Assembly: GCF_021538675.1 (NCBI RefSeq)
Contig: NZ_JAJUKH010000002.1
Coordinates: 496,001 to 560,000, forward strand
Direction: 5' to 3'
DNA from: Paenarthrobacter sp. AR 02
GTDB taxonomy: Bacteria > Actinomycetota > Actinomycetes > Actinomycetales > Micrococcaceae
Length of the DNA stretch: 64,000 nt
Shown here: piece by piece, positions 34,544 through 43,209 of the stretch
How positions within the stretch are numbered: position 1 is the first letter of the stretch
Layout of the letters: the number at the start of each line of letters is the position of its first letter
Notes under the pieces: generated by a model
Told to the model about the DNA's origin: nothing
What the model saw: only the letters and a program-made list of their open reading frames with translations
Databases searched by the model: none
Program-made: the position numbers and the translations under genes

Positions 34544-35842
34544 ATGTCCAAGCCAGCAATCATGCATCGGATGCAGGAGATCGCCCATGTGGATATCAAC
34601 TGCTTCTATGCGTCGGCGGAGAGGGCCTTCAACCCATCGTTGGAGGGCCGGCCGCTCATAGTCTTGTCGAATAACGATGGCTGCGCCGTGACTCGGTCTC
34701 CGGAAGCCAAGAAGCTCGGCATCGGCTTGGGAGATCCGTGGTTCAAGCTCGCTCCGCGGGCCAAGGAATGGGGCCTGGTTGCCCTCTCAAGCAACTATGA
34801 GCTCTACGGCGACATCAGCTCGAGGGTCATGGAACTCCTTGCCCGCTTCTCGGCGTGGCAGGAGGTCTATTCCATCGATGAGGCGTTCCTTGGCGTCAAA
34901 GGGCAGCCCGGGGAACTCCTGGAGCTGGGGCGCACCATCAAAGTGGCCTGCCAAAAGCATGTGGGGGTTCCGGTGTGCGTAGGAATCGCCCGGACCAAGA
35001 CCCTGGCCAAGCTGGCCAACAAGTGGGCCAAGCACAACCCCGCGTTCCAGGGGGTGTGCCGCTGGGACTCGATTCCCGAAGAGCAACGGGAAACGCTGAT
35101 GGCCAGGCTTTCAGTGATCGAGATCTGGGGCGTCGCCACGCGGCTCACCAAACGTTTGAACGCCATGGGAATCTTCTCGATCCTGGACCTGGTCCGGGCC
35201 GACCCTATTGCCCTGCGGGACAAGTTTTCGATCGTCATGATGCGAACGGTCCTGGAACTCCAGGGCACGCCCTGCATTCCCATGGAAGAAGAAAGAATCG
35301 GCAGGGACCAGCTGATCTTCTCCCGTTCCTTTTCCACTCCCATCACCACAGCGGCCGGGATGCGGCAGGTGCTCAGCGTTTACGGGCAAATGGCCAGTGC
35401 CAGGTTGGCCAAGCATGATCTGCAGGCCAAACTCCTAACCGCCTTCGCGCAGACCTCCGTCTACAACCCGAACGACAGGTCTTTTCCCACTGTGAGCGTC
35501 AAGCTCCCGATGCCTACCTCGGATCCGGTCCTGCTCACCCGGGCCGCGCACGCCTTGGTTCCCAGGATCCAGGAAGGCGTGCGGTACGCCAAAGCCGGGA
35601 TCATGGTCACGGACCTGCGGCCCAGTGGAAACCAGAAACCCCTGGCCATCTTCGAGAACCCGCACGAGGAACGGGGTATCGGCAGCCTCCTGGAAGAGGT
35701 CAGCAAAAAGTACGGACGCGGTTCCATCGGCTTGGGCAATGCGGGAATCAAGGGCGGGCCGGACTGGTCCATGAAGCGGGACATGCTCAGCCCCCGCTAC
35801 ACCACCCATTGGGACGAACTACCCCTGGTGAAGGCGGCGTAG
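34544..35842 (+). CDS. umuC: UmuC-like Y-family DNA polymerase
   Basis: 432 residues, the UmuC length (E. coli 422). Catalytic acidic residues lie in VDINCFYASAERA and YSIDEAFLG; the fingers and little-finger domains follow, and the tail WSMKRDMLSPRYTTHWDELP is the DUF4113 domain of UmuC. It carries out error-prone translesion synthesis. AGGAGG is six bases before the chosen ATG; 34517 is rejected. It has its own SOS box and is separated from umuD by the LacI/MFS and ars genes. Confidence 0.93.
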   Translation: MSKPAIMHRMQEIAHVDINCFYASAERAFNPSLEGRPLIVLSNNDGCAVTRSPEAKKLGIGLGDPWFKLAPRAKEWGLVALSSNYELYGDISSRVMELLARFSAWQEVYSIDEAFLGVKGQPGELLELGRTIKVACQKHVGVPVCVGIARTKTLAKLANKWAKHNPAFQGVCRWDSIPEEQRETLMARLSVIEIWGVATRLTKRLNAMGIFSILDLVRADPIALRDKFSIVMMRTVLELQGTPCIPMEEERIGRDQLIFSRSFSTPITTAAGMRQVLSVYGQMASARLAKHDLQAKLLTAFAQTSVYNPNDRSFPTVSVKLPMPTSDPVLLTRAAHALVPRIQEGVRYAKAGIMVTDLRPSGNQKPLAIFENPHEERGIGSLLEEVSKKYGRGSIGLGNAGIKGGPDWSMKRDMLSPRYTTHWDELPLVKAA

Positions 35843-35855
35843 CGTGTCGGAAAGA

Positions 35856-37013
35856 CTATGCCCGCAACCGGTAGCCACGTTTGACGACGGTCTCCACCAG
35901 CTTGCCGTCCGGAAGCGAGGAGCGCAGCCTGCTGACCGTCATGTCCAAGGCGTGGACGGATCCCCGCAGGTCCAACAGGTCCGAGAGCGCTTCCCTGGAC
36001 AGGACAGCCCCGCCAGCGCCGAGCAGCGCCCGCAGCAGCAGAAGGGGTGCAGGAGCCAAATCCACCACCTCACCGTTGACCCGCAAGCAGCGGCCCCGCA
36101 ACTCGATCGTGGCGCTCTTGGTCTCCAACCGCCGGACGTGGTTCAAGGACAGGTGCTCTGTCACAAGGCGGATCAGCGCACCCATACGGTACCTGTCAGG
36201 GATGAGGGGGGTGAGCCCGGCGTCCACCAGTGGCTGCGCAGTGACGGGCCCAACAGCTGCGACCGTCACTGGTCCCTTGAGGGCTTCGATGAGGGACCGG
36301 TACAGACCCATCTCATGCGCAGTGCTCCACATAGCATCCACTGCAGGGGCGCTGGTGAACGTGAGGACGTCCAGGTTCCCGCCAACCACGGCTTCGATCA
36401 GGCGCGGCAGTTTGTCTTCGCCATCGGGTTTGACCCAGCGGTACGGTGTCACGGTCAGCACGGTGGCGCCGGACATGCGGAGTCGTTCCAACTGGCGGAC
36501 ATCGGTGTATCCGTGCAACTGCACGGCCACGGTCTTTCCCCGCACGCCTTCGGCCAACAGCATGTCCACCAGGGTTGCGGTGGTTTCGTCGCTGCTGATG
36601 CCGACGTCGGCCAGTCCAGCCGCGCGGACGGCACCGCGGGCTTTGGGCCCCCGGACAAACATGCGGCAGGCAGACAACGTTTCCAGGAGCTGCTCGCCGA
36701 TGCCGAAGGAATCAGCGGCCTCGCACCAACGGCGCATACCGTAAGCGGTGGTGGCGATACAGATATCCGGCCGCGCAGCGATGATGGTCCGGGTGTCCTC
36801 GATGAGGACCATGTCTTCCTGCACGGGGGCGATCTTCAAAGCGGGGGCGTGCAGAACACTCGCCCCGCGACGCTCCAGTGCCTCGATGAGGTCACGGGAA
36901 CGGCGGTGCGAGGTAACACCAATGCGGAATCCGTCCAGCGGGGCATCTGCGGCTTCGGATACTTCCGGAGCTGCGGTGGCTTCCTGGACTTCGATGGCAC
37001 GTGCAACAGTCAT
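35856..37013 (-). CDS. nnaR: HemD-like / OmpR-type winged-helix nitrite-assimilation regulator (NnaR-like)
   Basis: 385 residues. Residues about 28-270 are a uroporphyrinogen-III synthase (HemD) domain. Residues about 290-385 form an OmpR/PhoB-type winged helix (REALSDLLDLRGSVHALDMTVSRLRSSL, VETVVKRGYRL). This fusion is the NnaR architecture, a co-activator of nitrite assimilation with GlnR in Streptomyces and Mycobacterium. Last gene of nirB-cobA-nnaR, 12 bp after cobA. Whether the HemD domain is catalytic or a sensor is not visible. Confidence 0.85.
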   Translation of the reverse strand: MTVARAIEVQEATAAPEVSEAADAPLDGFRIGVTSHRRSRDLIEALERRGASVLHAPALKIAPVQEDMVLIEDTRTIIAARPDICIATTAYGMRRWCEAADSFGIGEQLLETLSACRMFVRGPKARGAVRAAGLADVGISSDETTATLVDMLLAEGVRGKTVAVQLHGYTDVRQLERLRMSGATVLTVTPYRWVKPDGEDKLPRLIEAVVGGNLDVLTFTSAPAVDAMWSTAHEMGLYRSLIEALKGPVTVAAVGPVTAQPLVDAGLTPLIPDRYRMGALIRLVTEHLSLNHVRRLETKSATIELRGRCLRVNGEVVDLAPAPLLLLRALLGAGGAVLSREALSDLLDLRGSVHALDMTVSRLRSSLPDGKLVETVVKRGYRLRA

Positions 37014-37025
37014 GTGTTTTTACCT

Positions 37026-38060
37026 TCAGGCTTCAAGGAGCGAAGCCGCGAGTCGGCTCAGTTCGGCGGATGCTTCGGCGTGGTTCCGGTTGGCTTCAGC
37101 CACCCTGACCACCTCGCCGATGACCAGCACGGCAGGGTTGCTGCAACCGGTGGCTGCTGTTTCGATCGTACCGAGTTCGGCGATGGTGGTGCGCTGCCCC
37201 GGACGGTACCCGCGTTCCACCACGGCCATCGGCATCTCCGGACTCATCCCCGCCCGGCGAAGTCCCGCGGCAAGTTGGGGCAGGGTGCCTATGCCCATGA
37301 GGACCACGATCGTTCCGCCCAGGCCGGCAAGATGGGTGTGCTCTTTCTCGGTCAGGGGAGCGTGGCCGGAGACAACCGTAAACATGTGGCTCACTTCGCG
37401 GTGCGTCACAGGAATCCCCGCTGCGGCCGGAACGGAGATGGCACTGGTGACACCGGAGATGACACGCACCGGCACGCCCGCCGCAACGCACGCCGCCACT
37501 TCTTCGCCGCCGCGTCCGAACACGTAGGGATCCCCACCCTTGAGCCTGACCACGTTTTGGCCCAGCAGGGCAGCGTCAACCATGAGCTTCTCGATGTCGC
37601 GCTGGGTGACCTTATGCAGGCCGGGCTGCTTCCCAACGTCCACCAGCTCGGCGGAGGTCAGGCCAGCCAACTCCTGGTAGGGCGCCAGCCGGTCATAGAA
37701 CACCACGTCGGCGTCGCGCAGGGCCTCCACGGCACCGACAGTGAGCAGGTCCAGGGCACCCGGACCACCGCCCACCAACGTGACGTTGCCTTCGGCGCCC
37801 GCGGCCGGCTCGAACGCTACTGGAATTCCGGCATCGCGGCAGCGTTCCACCAACGGAAGCCAGCCGGCCTCGCCGTCGTCCACCACTGCCACCAGGAACG
37901 GACGGTCCGGGAGTTGGCCGTCACCTGGGATACCCTCGGGTGTGCTCAGCCGGGACACGTGGGCTCCGGCGTTCCGGTACCGGCGAACTGCTTGGCGGGC
38001 AGACTTTTCGGAGCCGGCAACCAGGACGTCGCGTCCGGTGAGATCAATGGTGAGCTGCAT
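37026..38060 (-). CDS. cobA: Uroporphyrinogen-III C-methyltransferase with shortened CysG-like N-terminus
   Basis: 344 residues. The SUMT domain (about 90-335) shows VTLVGGGPGALDLLTVGAVEAL, VVFYDRL, VGKQPGLHKVTQ, VVRLKGGDPYVFGRGGEE and SGVTSAISVPAAAGIPVTHR. It methylates uroporphyrinogen III to precorrin-2, the siroheme precursor needed by NirB. The first 85 residues resemble the Rossmann part of CysG but are short and may not catalyse the dehydrogenase step. It starts 9 bp after nirB. Confidence 0.92.
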   Translation of the reverse strand: MQLTIDLTGRDVLVAGSEKSARQAVRRYRNAGAHVSRLSTPEGIPGDGQLPDRPFLVAVVDDGEAGWLPLVERCRDAGIPVAFEPAAGAEGNVTLVGGGPGALDLLTVGAVEALRDADVVFYDRLAPYQELAGLTSAELVDVGKQPGLHKVTQRDIEKLMVDAALLGQNVVRLKGGDPYVFGRGGEEVAACVAAGVPVRVISGVTSAISVPAAAGIPVTHREVSHMFTVVSGHAPLTEKEHTHLAGLGGTIVVLMGIGTLPQLAAGLRRAGMSPEMPMAVVERGYRPGQRTTIAELGTIETAATGCSNPAVLVIGEVVRVAEANRNHAEASAELSRLAASLLEA

Positions 38061-38069
38061 GGGGGACCC

Positions 38070-40700
38070 CTAGTTTTCTGCGTTGACGGTTTCGCTGCGG
38101 ACCGGGATGGTGGAAGCGATGAGCACGCCGCCCTTTTCTTCGTTCGTGGCCGGACGGATCTGGCCACGCTCCGGAACGAAGGAGATGGACTCGTCCTTCT
38201 GGTCGGGGGCGTTGACGAAGGAACGGAACCTGCGGAGGCGCTCGGGATCCTTCAAGGTCTCGGCCCACTCGTCCTCGTAGGTGTCGATGTGTTTGGCCAT
38301 GGCCGCTTCGAGCTCGTCGGCGATGCCCAGGGAATCGTGTACCACAACGTCCTCGACGTGCTTGATGTCGCCGTCGAGCTCCTCCTGCCACCGGGCAGTG
38401 CGCTGCAGGCGATCGGCGGTGCGGATGTAGTACATCAGGTAGCGGTCGATGTACTTCAGCAGCGTTTCATCATCCAGGTCCTTGGCGAGGAGCTTGGCGT
38501 GAGCCGGCGTGGCGCCTCCGTTCCCGCCCACGTAAAGGTTCCAGCCGTCGGCGGTCGCGATCACGCCGACGTCCTTGCCACGCGCTTCTGCACACTCGCG
38601 GGCACAACCGGAAACGCCCATTTTCAACTTGTGCGGGCTGCGAAGACCGCGGTAGCGCAGCTCCAAAGCGATCGCCATGGCCACGGAATCCTGGACACCG
38701 AAGCGGCACCACGTGGAGCCGACACAGGACTTCACGGTACGGAGGCTCTTGCCGTAAGCCTGGCCCGATTCGAAGCCGGCATCAACCAGTTCCTTCCAGA
38801 TGTCCGGCAGTTGCTCAAGGCGCGCTCCGAACATATCGATGCGCTGGCCGCCAGTGATCTTGGTGTACAGGTTGTACTTCTCGGCGACGGCAGCGATGAC
38901 GCCCAGTCCTTTGGGCGTGATCTCACCGCCGGCGATGCGGGGAACCACGGAGTAGGTGCCGTCCTTCTGCATGTTCGCCAGGGCACGGTCGTTGGTGTCC
39001 TGCAGGGAACCACGCCCGGCGTCCAGGACGTAGGCGGAGTGCTGGCTGGCCAGGATGGAGGCAATGGTCGGCTTGCAGATGTCGCAACCGGCGCCCGTGC
39101 CGTACTTGGCCATGATGTCTTCGAAGGACGTGAGCTCCAGGACACGGATGGCATCGAAGAGCTCCTGGCGGGAAAGGCTGATGTGCTCGCAGAGGGCCTT
39201 GGAGACCTCGATGCCGGACTTGGTCAGTTCGCCTTCCAGAAGCTTCTTCAGCATGGGAACGCAGGACCCACACTGGGTTCCGGCACGGGTGCAGCCCTTC
39301 AGCTCGCCGAGTTCTTGTACGGGAGCGTTGCCTTCGCAGGCGCCGCACCCATTGATGGCATCACGGATGGCACCGGCGGCCACGTTGTTGCAGGAGCAGA
39401 GGATGGCATCGTCCGGGAGTTCGGTTTCCGGGGCTTCTCCACCGCCGGCCGCGCTCAGGTAGGCGCCGGGTTCTGCAGGGAGTTCCCGGCCCAGGAGGGG
39501 GCGCAGGCTCATGTACGGGGAGGCATCGCCCACGAAGATGCCGCCCAGGAGTGTCTTGGCATCGTCGGTGGTGACGATCTTTTGGTAAACACCGCGGGCG
39601 GGGTCAGCGTAAACGATCTCGAGGGAGTGCTCAGTCTTGGCGAAGGCGTCACCGAAGCTGGCCACGTCCACACCGGAGAGCTTGAGCTTGGTGGCCGTAT
39701 CGAAACCGGGGAATGTGGCCTCTCCGCCGTGCAGACGGTCGGCAACAATCTCGGCCATGGTGTTGGCCGGAGCAACGAGGCCCAGGCACATGCCACCAAA
39801 GTTGGCTACTTCACCGATGGCCCAGATGCCGTCCACCTCAGTGGCGCAGAAATCGTTGATCACCACACCGCCACGCTGGCCCAGGCTGAAGAGTTGCTCT
39901 TCGCCCTCCGCAGCGCGGAAGAGATCATCGCGGGGCCTGACGCCGATGGCTACGATCACGATGTCGGCTGCGATGGTGCGGCCGTCGGCCATGAGGACTC
40001 CGGTGACATTACCGTCGTCGTCCGTAACCACCTCGGAGGGGAAGACGCCACCGTGGACCGTGAAGCCCTTGGCTTCGATGAGCCGGCCAAGGGCCTGTCC
40101 TGCGCCTTCGTCCAACTGGGTGTTCATGAGCCAGGGCGAGCCGTTGATGACAACCGGGGTAGCTCCCAGTTGTTCGGTGCCGGCTGCGGATTCAAGCCCC
40201 AGCAGGCCACCACCGATGGTGACGGCGTTGACTTTGCGTCCCAGCTTCTCCGTCAGCCCCGCTATGGCCTGGTTGATGGCCCATACGTCTTCGAGCGTCC
40301 GGTAAACGTGGGTGTGCTCGGCGCCGGGGATGGGAAGACGGGCGGCATCCGAACCCGAGGCGACCACCAGGTGGTCGTATTCGTACTTGTTGCCGGCAGC
40401 AGTGAGGACGCTCTTGGCCGCGGAGTCGATCTTGACGGCGCGCTCGCCGGTCTTGAGGGTGATTGCCGGGTGCTCCCACATGGAAGCGTCACCCAGGGTG
40501 AGGTCCACGCCGGTTTCGGTGAGCGCCTTACTCAATGCCACGCGGTCGTAGGGGAGGTGGGCCTCTTCGGTCAGCACCGTAACCTGCCAACCTTCAAGTC
40601 CGCGGTTGAACATGGCATCAACAAAGCGGTGCGCGGCGGGGCCGCCGCCGACGACGACGATGCGGCGCGGGTTCTCTGTACTTGAAGTGTGTCCGGTCAC
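38070..40700 (-). CDS. nirB: Assimilatory nitrite reductase (NAD(P)H), large subunit
   Basis: 876 residues. In order: FAD domain (VVVGGGPAAHRFVD), NAD(P)H site, BFD-like [2Fe-2S] (CSCNNVAAGAI, GTQCGSC), and siroheme/[4Fe-4S] domain with ligand cysteines in CVGSTWC and VSGCARECAEARG. It reduces nitrite to ammonium. GTG start with GAAAGG upstream. Its small-subunit gene nirD is divergent, not downstream. GlnR-type sites lie 68-105 bp upstream. Confidence 0.96.
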   Translation of the reverse strand: MTGHTSSTENPRRIVVVGGGPAAHRFVDAMFNRGLEGWQVTVLTEEAHLPYDRVALSKALTETGVDLTLGDASMWEHPAITLKTGERAVKIDSAAKSVLTAAGNKYEYDHLVVASGSDAARLPIPGAEHTHVYRTLEDVWAINQAIAGLTEKLGRKVNAVTIGGGLLGLESAAGTEQLGATPVVINGSPWLMNTQLDEGAGQALGRLIEAKGFTVHGGVFPSEVVTDDDGNVTGVLMADGRTIAADIVIVAIGVRPRDDLFRAAEGEEQLFSLGQRGGVVINDFCATEVDGIWAIGEVANFGGMCLGLVAPANTMAEIVADRLHGGEATFPGFDTATKLKLSGVDVASFGDAFAKTEHSLEIVYADPARGVYQKIVTTDDAKTLLGGIFVGDASPYMSLRPLLGRELPAEPGAYLSAAGGGEAPETELPDDAILCSCNNVAAGAIRDAINGCGACEGNAPVQELGELKGCTRAGTQCGSCVPMLKKLLEGELTKSGIEVSKALCEHISLSRQELFDAIRVLELTSFEDIMAKYGTGAGCDICKPTIASILASQHSAYVLDAGRGSLQDTNDRALANMQKDGTYSVVPRIAGGEITPKGLGVIAAVAEKYNLYTKITGGQRIDMFGARLEQLPDIWKELVDAGFESGQAYGKSLRTVKSCVGSTWCRFGVQDSVAMAIALELRYRGLRSPHKLKMGVSGCARECAEARGKDVGVIATADGWNLYVGGNGGATPAHAKLLAKDLDDETLLKYIDRYLMYYIRTADRLQRTARWQEELDGDIKHVEDVVVHDSLGIADELEAAMAKHIDTYEDEWAETLKDPERLRRFRSFVNAPDQKDESISFVPERGQIRPATNEEKGGVLIASTIPVRSETVNAEN

Positions 40701-40767
40701 TGTGGGCCTTTCGCAGATGTTGCCAACGGATCTGTCGCAACTTGTGGTTCCAGCCTAGGGACGGGCA

Positions 40768-40805
40768 GTTTCGCTTCAGTTTCCCGTTTGTTTCGTGATC
40801 TTAAC
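40768..40805. promoter_or_regulatory. GlnR-type binding region between nirB and nirD
   Basis: On the plus strand GTTTC (40768-40772), GTTTC (40779-40783), GTTTC (40790-40794) and TTAAC (40801-40805) are each separated by 6 bp. On the minus strand this reads GTTAA-n6-GAAAC-n6-GAAAC-n6-GAAAC, close to the GlnR consensus with 11-bp spacing. It can control both divergent genes. Confidence 0.7.
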
Positions 40806-40982
40806 TTCTGCATCACGAGGACATTTCCGTAGGGGTGAGGTCTCTTTTACGAAGTGGACACAATCCGCGCCCCCTGATGAAACACCCGGGTTTTAGCGTG
40901 GAGGAGTGGCCGCAAGCGCGGCCCTGTCCGGGGGAGTGACGGCGGAGACTGCCAGCACCCGGACACAGTGAGAGGGGCTGAC

Positions 40983-41357
40983 ATGACCGTAATTCTGGAC
41001 GTTACCGACATTCTTGAGCGTGACCTGCGCGCCGCAGCTACGTGGCAGCGTGTTTGCCCGGTGGACGAGCTCGAACTGGCCTGGGGCGAGGCTGCGTTGA
41101 TCGGCGGTCGCCAGATTGCGCTGTTCCGTACCGCGCCCACCGAGGTCTTCGCTGTTGCCCAGCAGGACCCGGCGACCCTCGCGAACGTTATGGCGCGTGG
41201 CATCATCGGGTCCAAGGGAAGCCGCCCGACCATCGCCTCGCCCCTGCACAAAGAGGTCTACGACCTCGAAACCGGTGAGTGCTTCACCAACTCCGACCTC
41301 CGCCTCGACGCTTTCCGCACCCGTTTGGTGGACGGCTTCATCGAGGTTGAGCTCTAG
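40983..41357 (+). CDS. nirD: Nitrite reductase small subunit
   Basis: 124 residues with a Rieske-like fold without cluster ligands, as is normal for NirD: WQRVCPVDELELAWGEAALIGGRQIALFRT, GIIGSKGSRPTIASPLHKEVYDLETGECFTN. It partners NirB. GAGGGG precedes the ATG. Its orientation, divergent from nirB, is unlike the usual nirBD operon. It ends 5 bp before the convergent phosphosugar mutase. Confidence 0.94.
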   Translation: MTVILDVTDILERDLRAAATWQRVCPVDELELAWGEAALIGGRQIALFRTAPTEVFAVAQQDPATLANVMARGIIGSKGSRPTIASPLHKEVYDLETGECFTNSDLRLDAFRTRLVDGFIEVEL

Positions 41358-41362
41358 GAGTT

Positions 41363-43108
41363 TTACAAGCCCAGCGCTTCGCGGACGTCCCCGAGGACCT
41401 CGTCCAAGGATGTCCGCGCTGCTTGGCGCGCAGCGGGAAGTTCCGCTGCGGATTCCACCGCCTGGATGACTTCCAAGTAGCACTTCAGCTTCGGTTCCGT
41501 ACCACTGGGCCGGATGATCACGCGGGTGAGGTCGCGGGTCAGGTACAGCAGCCCGTCCGTGGGAGGCAGTGCATCGCTTCCTTCCGCCAGGTCAGTGAAG
41601 ACCTCGACGGCGGAGCCCCCAAAAGCTTCGGGCGGGTTGACCCGCAAGCGGTTCATCATGGCGTCCAGCAGGCCCAAGTCCGCCACCCGAATGCTCAGCT
41701 GGTCACTCGCGTGGAGGCCGTGCACCAGGTAAAGATCATCCAATGTGTCGAAGATCGTCCGGCCCTCAGCCTTGGCAGCTGCCGCAAATTCAGCGATCAG
41801 CACTGCCGCCGAGATGCCGTCCTTGTCGCGCACCAGCCCAGGGGCCACACAGTAGCCCAGCGCCTCTTCGTACCCGTAGATGAGTCCTGGAACGCGTGAA
41901 ATCCATTTGAAGCCCGTGAGTGTTTCTTCGTGCGCGTACCCCGCCGCAGCAGCAATACGTGAGAGCAGCCGCGAGGAAACGATCGAGTTGGCGAAGACTC
42001 CGCTGTGCGGCTCGTCGCTGGCGCTGGCGGTCAAACGCGCCACGACATGAGCGCCCAGAAGGGCACCTACCTCGTCGCCGCGCAGCATCCGCCATGCCCC
42101 CGTATCTGGGTCCAGGGCAGCAACCGCGGCCCGATCGGCGTCGGGATCGTTGGCCAAAACGATGTCCGCCCCTGATTCCGCGGCTGCCGCGAGAGCCAGG
42201 TCCAAGGCGCCGGGTTCTTCCGGGTTGGGGAAGGCGACCGTGGGGAAGTCCGGGTCAGGCTGTGCCTGTTCGGCCACGAGGGTCACATCGGTGAATCCGG
42301 CTGCGTTCAGGACAGAAACGGCCGTTTCGCCGCCTACGCCGTGCATGGGGGTCAAAACAATTTTGAGGTCCCGGGCGGGGAAGTGCTCGCGGTCCACCAG
42401 GCTGGCCATGGCGGACTCGTAGTCGGATGCGATGGAGGTGGGCAGGACCGTCCAGCCGCCGTCGGCAAGTTCGATCGATTCCAATGCGCCCACTGCCTGG
42501 ATCTTTTCCGCGATTTCAGCGTCGTAGGGGGCCACGATCTGGGAGCCGCGGCCGCTTTCGGACACGGCGTGCCGGCCAAGGTAGACCTTGTATCCGTTGT
42601 CCTGCGGCGGGTTGTGGCTGGCGGTGACCATCACGCCGCCGTCACAATCGAGGTTCCTGACCGCGTAGGCGAGCAACGGCGTCGGAAGTGCCGCCGGCAT
42701 GAGGAACGTTTCGATGCCTGCCGCGGTGAAGATCGCGGCGGTTTCCTGGGCAAAGATGTCCGAGTTGTAGCGTGCATCGAAGCCGACGACGGCGCGGGGC
42801 CGCGTTCCGGGAGAAGCCGCCTCGACCGTTTCGGTGAGGAAAGCTGCCAAACCTGCTGCTGCCCGGCGCACCACCACGCGGTTCATCCGGTTGGGTCCGG
42901 GACCGAGGGCTGCGCGAAGGCCGGCAGTGCCGAATTGCAGGGTGCCGTTGAAGCTGTCGCCCAGTTCCTGGATTGCTGCGGCATCGCCGCTGCCGGCGAG
43001 TTCCATGAGCTCGGTGAGCTCGGCGGACGTTGCCGGGTCCGGGTCTTGGGAAGCCCACAGGCGGGCGTCGGTGATCAGCTGTTCAAAGGCGGCATCGTTG
43101 GATGTCAT
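41363..43108 (-). CDS. Phosphosugar mutase (phosphoglucomutase/phosphomannomutase family)
   Basis: 581 residues, four-domain alpha-D-phosphohexomutase. The phosphoserine is S164 in VTASHNPPQDNGYKVY; the metal loop DPDADR, the sugar-binding GDEVGALL and the C-terminal phosphate loop RPSGTEPKLKCY are present. The length matches the PGM2/PMM type, which may use glucose-, mannose- or pentose-1-phosphates. The ATG at 43108 lacks a strong ribosome site; an in-frame TTG is at 43147. Confidence 0.92.
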   Translation of the reverse strand: MTSNDAAFEQLITDARLWASQDPDPATSAELTELMELAGSGDAAAIQELGDSFNGTLQFGTAGLRAALGPGPNRMNRVVVRRAAAGLAAFLTETVEAASPGTRPRAVVGFDARYNSDIFAQETAAIFTAAGIETFLMPAALPTPLLAYAVRNLDCDGGVMVTASHNPPQDNGYKVYLGRHAVSESGRGSQIVAPYDAEIAEKIQAVGALESIELADGGWTVLPTSIASDYESAMASLVDREHFPARDLKIVLTPMHGVGGETAVSVLNAAGFTDVTLVAEQAQPDPDFPTVAFPNPEEPGALDLALAAAAESGADIVLANDPDADRAAVAALDPDTGAWRMLRGDEVGALLGAHVVARLTASASDEPHSGVFANSIVSSRLLSRIAAAAGYAHEETLTGFKWISRVPGLIYGYEEALGYCVAPGLVRDKDGISAAVLIAEFAAAAKAEGRTIFDTLDDLYLVHGLHASDQLSIRVADLGLLDAMMNRLRVNPPEAFGGSAVEVFTDLAEGSDALPPTDGLLYLTRDLTRVIIRPSGTEPKLKCYLEVIQAVESAAELPAARQAARTSLDEVLGDVREALGL

Positions 43109-43148
43109 AGGGACAAAACTATCCTCAAATAGAGGAACAGGGCGCAAC

Positions 43149-43203
43149 GAGGGGTGGGATTCCGCCCTTAAGAAGGGTCGTAATGGGTGAAATCCCGCCC
43201 CTC
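43149..43203 (-). terminator. Terminator after the GH32 gene
   Basis: A 13-bp stem with one G-U pair (43149-43161 with 43191-43203) encloses a smaller CCCTT/AAGGG stem. It follows the GH32 stop by 7 bp. Confidence 0.7.
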
Positions 43204-43209
43204 GGCGCG

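Noticed and set aside
25645..35842. Mobile element carrying the metal and SOS genes
   Set aside because: The gene content suggests accessory DNA, but I found no transposase, integrase, tRNA target or flanking direct repeats.
35844..40685. 1613-codon open frame on the plus strand opposite nnaR-cobA-nirB
   Set aside because: It is the antisense shadow of three clearly identified genes; high GC gives long antisense frames.
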